In this document: positions 61,726 to 64,000 of the stretch, piece after piece
Layout: each line of letters starts with the position of its first letter
Position numbering within the stretch: the first letter of the stretch is position 1
Virus record (IMG/VR): IMGVR_UViG_3300032240_001872
Location: 1-64,000 of that record
Origin: a virus
Strand: one strand, 5' to 3'
DNA: 64,000 nt
Program-made: the position numbers and the translations under genes
The notes under the pieces: generated by a model
The model's database searches: none
What the model was told of the DNA's origin: nothing
Seen by the model: only the letters and a program-made list of their open reading frames with translations

Positions 61726-62311
61726 GTCCAATAATCATCCAACGAGTATATAAAGGTAGATGTAGATGTCCTGCCCATATTATGTTATTAAGATGGCATT
61801 GTTTTTTAAAATGATCTAAACTGTCTGCAGGCCTAACATGTTCATCTATTGCGTAGTTATTGCTCTGTAGCACTAACAAACTATTGTGTGGCATTCCGCT
61901 CAACCATAGGTCATATTGATCTTGTGTAATATGTTCGCAACTGGTATTAATAACTAGATCTGCATCACTACGGATAGCACACATATCAGAAGTAACTGCT
62001 ACAAAACGGCCTTCTATTTCTTCTTTCTTGTTCATCATTGTAGCCACGTGCTGACATAACGGGTCAATATCAACGCTACGAATAGTTGTAACAGGCACAC
62101 GACTCTGGAACAGCATACTGGCTAATACTCCTACCCAACCACCGTGTATATCTACACTGATAGGATTAACAATAGTCGATTCTAAGGCATTGATTAACCA
62201 TTCTTTACTCTTAAGTTGCCCGCTCCAGAACGCATCCATAGTACGCATTGGATTATTGCTTTCACGGATGGCACACATCCAGTAATGTAAGTGTTCAGTA
62301 TCTATTAGCAT
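61718..62311 (-). CDS. SAM-dependent methyltransferase-like protein
   Basis: A 197-residue protein. SVDIHGGWVGVLASMLFQ has the position of motif I, though DIHGGW replaces the usual DxGxGxG, and IRSVDIDPLCQHVA supplies the acidic loop. ADLVINTSCEHI fits the motif IV region. The fold looks like a class I methyltransferase with a non-standard SAM loop. It overlaps radical SAM genes on both sides. Confidence 0.6.
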   Translation of the reverse strand: MLIDTEHLHYWMCAIRESNNPMRTMDAFWSGQLKSKEWLINALESTIVNPISVDIHGGWVGVLASMLFQSRVPVTTIRSVDIDPLCQHVATMMNKKEEIEGRFVAVTSDMCAIRSDADLVINTSCEHITQDQYDLWLSGMPHNSLLVLQSNNYAIDEHVRPADSLDHFKKQCHLNNIIWAGHLHLPLYTRWMIIGHV

Positions 62312-63270
62312 TTCTTTTTATTCATATTGGTTTCAAAATTGCACCAGCATGCTGGTTGCTGGCAAATAGTTGTAGTTATTTCTGGTTGAAACTTTTCCAT
62401 AAAGTCTTCATCAAACACATTATACTCTTTACCATTGTATAGTTTGTTTCCGCATATACCGGATACTTCTCCGTCAAATTTAACATTTAGCCAATCAACT
62501 CCTAAATTACATTCCCATCCTTTAAAGTTGTTTAGCCTATCTGTTACTATTTGATGATCGTTTACCTTGTGCTTCTTACCTGCCTCATCTATTACTGAAG
62601 TTTTAATGCTCCTTATAGATGCTGTTTTTAAATAATACAGTATATTAGAACTACGAATAGTCAATGTCTTTAGTAGCTCTTTCTGTTCATCAGTGTAGGA
62701 TGCCTTGTCATGTATAACTTCAGAACATCTAATGCTCCAAGCATGTTTACTATTCTTGTAGTATTCTATGGCATTGACACATTCATCCCACAGAGAGGGA
62801 TCCATCATAACTTCTACATTTACTAACACATTCTTTGAATACAGATAATCAGCTACATCTCTATTGTGTTCTTTCTTAGAAAACGATTGATGATGGCTTA
62901 TTGATATTCTGTCTAAGTAAGGTCCTGCTTGTTTCCACCAATCAAGTTTCTTAGATGCGTTAGTAGTCAAAGAAAACCGGCAGTCATAATTCTGTTTAAA
63001 ATGCTTGATGAAATCAACAAACCTAGACCAATGGGTCACTTCTCCTCCAATTAGGTGTATTTGAAACTTTTTCTTATTAGTATGTTCTTTATAATAATCT
63101 AGTATATAGGAAATATGTTTAACGTACAAGTCAAAGTCTGGCCATTTGTACGTGCCAGTGTTACACCCCGGAAAACAATACCAACATTTATAGTTACAGA
63201 TGTTACCTATGTAGAGATCAATCCTAAAGAAATCATCAGGCCAGGGTTGTTTTACTTCAACTATGTTCAT
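62305..63270 (-). CDS. Radical SAM enzyme with GGEVT variant
   Basis: A 321-residue protein from the ATG at 63270. ICNYKCWYCFPGCNTG has Cys25, Cys29 and Cys32 with a fourth Cys four residues on. LIGGEVTHW replaces GGEPT. GWECNLGVDW, SGICGN and ICQQPACWCNF near the end suggest an auxiliary cluster. It heads the leftward five-gene operon; a TTTAAATA box lies four bases before its ATG. Confidence 0.9.
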   Translation of the reverse strand: MNIVEVKQPWPDDFFRIDLYIGNICNYKCWYCFPGCNTGTYKWPDFDLYVKHISYILDYYKEHTNKKKFQIHLIGGEVTHWSRFVDFIKHFKQNYDCRFSLTTNASKKLDWWKQAGPYLDRISISHHQSFSKKEHNRDVADYLYSKNVLVNVEVMMDPSLWDECVNAIEYYKNSKHAWSIRCSEVIHDKASYTDEQKELLKTLTIRSSNILYYLKTASIRSIKTSVIDEAGKKHKVNDHQIVTDRLNNFKGWECNLGVDWLNVKFDGEVSGICGNKLYNGKEYNVFDEDFMEKFQPEITTTICQQPACWCNFETNMNKKKC

Positions 63271-63274
63271 GATG

Positions 63275-63282
63275 TATTTAAA
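63275..63282 (-). promoter_or_regulatory. Late-promoter-like box TTTAAATA
   Basis: Minus strand; followed by CATC and the ATG at 63270. Confidence 0.5.
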
Positions 63283-63297
63283 CGTATTATAGTAGCA

Positions 63298-63305
63298 TAT
63301 AAATA
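63298..63305 (+). promoter_or_regulatory. Perfect TATAAATA late-promoter-like box
   Basis: Plus strand; followed by TTTC and the ATG at 63310. It is an exact T4 late consensus. Confidence 0.65.
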
Positions 63306-63309
63306 TTTC

Positions 63310-63984
63310 ATGATACCAATATTCATAGGCTACGATCCTAAAGAAGCAATAGCATACCATACGTGTGTTAACAGTATAATACGAACTGCATCTAAGCCTA
63401 TATCAGTTATACCATTATCATTAAATCTATTAGATGGTTATACCGAAACTCATATTGACGGTAGTAATACTTTTACCTATACAAGATTTCTAGTACCTAC
63501 TCTGATGGACTACAAAGGCTGGGCTATCTTTGTAGACGGAGATATGTTACTACGCGACGACATTAACAAACTATGGGAGTTGCGAGATGAAAGCAAAGCA
63601 GTTATGGTTGTTAAACATGATTACGAAACTAGAGCAAATAGCAAGTATCTCAAAGCAAGAAATAATAACTATCCCAGAAAAAATTGGTCAAGCGTCATCT
63701 TATGGAATTGCGGGCATGCCAGCAATAGAAACATTACCGCAGAGTTTGTACAACAATCAACAGGAGACTTTCTGCATAGATTTTCCTGGTTAGATGATCA
63801 ACAGATTGGAGAGCTACCAAAGGAATGGAATTGGTTAGACGTTGAATACGAATGGAACCCACTTGCAAAATTAGTACACTACACATTAGGAACACCGTGT
63901 TTCCATGAGTTTGCTGATAAAGGAGACTTTGCTGATGAATGGCACAAAGAACGCATATTAACAAATCATGCTGACCAAGTATAA
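63310..63984 (+). CDS. Glycosyltransferase-like protein (DGD motif)
   Basis: A 224-residue protein from the ATG at 63310; an in-frame start at 63115 would lie inside the opposing gene. IPIFIGYDPKEAIAYHTC is the nucleotide-sugar-binding start of GT8-like enzymes, YTRFLVPTLMDYKGWAIFVDGDML carries the DxD metal motif, and SVILWNCGH and LDDQQIGELP follow. GTPCFHEFAD near the end may supply the distal metal His. It likely adds a sugar to a glycan or protein. The last 16 bases of the window after it hold no recognisable gene start. Confidence 0.85.
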   Translation: MIPIFIGYDPKEAIAYHTCVNSIIRTASKPISVIPLSLNLLDGYTETHIDGSNTFTYTRFLVPTLMDYKGWAIFVDGDMLLRDDINKLWELRDESKAVMVVKHDYETRANSKYLKARNNNYPRKNWSSVILWNCGHASNRNITAEFVQQSTGDFLHRFSWLDDQQIGELPKEWNWLDVEYEWNPLAKLVHYTLGTPCFHEFADKGDFADEWHKERILTNHADQV

Positions 63985-64000
63985 AGCAAGAGTACAACCT

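Noticed and set aside
1-64000. tRNA genes, CRISPR arrays, insertion sequences or integrase/attachment sites
   Set aside because: Gaps between genes are all under 100 bases and none folds or reads as such; no transposase or integrase motif was seen.

Overview
This window reads as part of a large tailed phage genome, most likely a T4-like (myovirus-type) phage of an aquatic proteobacterium. The evidence is wall-to-wall coding with 1-26 base gene overlaps, long repetitive tail-fibre genes, an ATP-dependent DNA ligase, an HNH endonuclease, and boxes of the T4-type late promoter form TATAAATA or close variants ahead of operon heads. Two sigma-70-like promoters are also visible. No tRNA, rRNA, CRISPR array or insertion sequence was seen. 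The host assignment is an inference from an IscU that closely resembles the gammaproteobacterial protein.

Layout. (1) 1-8666, minus strand: tail-fibre and virion genes, namely three repeat-rich fibre proteins, a subtilisin-like protease and a small unknown protein. (2) 8756-16936: an HNH nuclease, then a minus-strand operon with Asn/Asp hydroxylase, phytanoyl-CoA-type dioxygenase, IscU, flavin-dependent halogenase, ErpA-type carrier, another 2OG-Fe(II) oxygenase, DNA ligase, a further oxygenase, translation initiation factor IF-1 and a sugar-nucleotide epimerase; a divergent IscA closes the block. (3) 16943-23115, plus strand: three related virion proteins. The last is a 1452-residue fusion of subtilisin, alpha/beta-hydrolase esterase and virion domain. 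(4) 23129-28778, plus strand: four glycosyltransferase-like proteins, two unknowns, a 33-residue protein and a carbamoyltransferase. (5) 28771-63984: an accessory metabolic region with 13 radical SAM enzymes, ten 2OG-Fe(II)-type oxygenases, and one each of AdoMet decarboxylase-like, class III aminotransferase, amidinotransferase and SGNH hydrolase, plus two short-chain dehydrogenases, two methyltransferases and glycosyltransferases.

How it may work together. Radical SAM enzymes need [4Fe-4S] clusters and the oxygenases need Fe(II). The same DNA carries IscU (scaffold), IscA and ErpA (carriers), but no cysteine desulfurase, HscA/HscB or ferredoxin in this window. The simplest reading is that the phage boosts host Fe-S assembly to mature its own large set of iron enzymes, which with the transferases may build or decorate a small molecule, glycan or peptide. 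The product is unknown.

Regulation. Ten NNTAAATA boxes lie only 4-8 bases before start codons, and several starts are fixed by N-terminal motifs. Late mRNAs from these sites would be leaderless or nearly so. Four divergent gene pairs (34.4, 44.7, 56.1 and 63.3 kb) have such boxes on both strands. All six convergent gene pairs overlap at their 3' ends, leaving no room for intergenic terminators.
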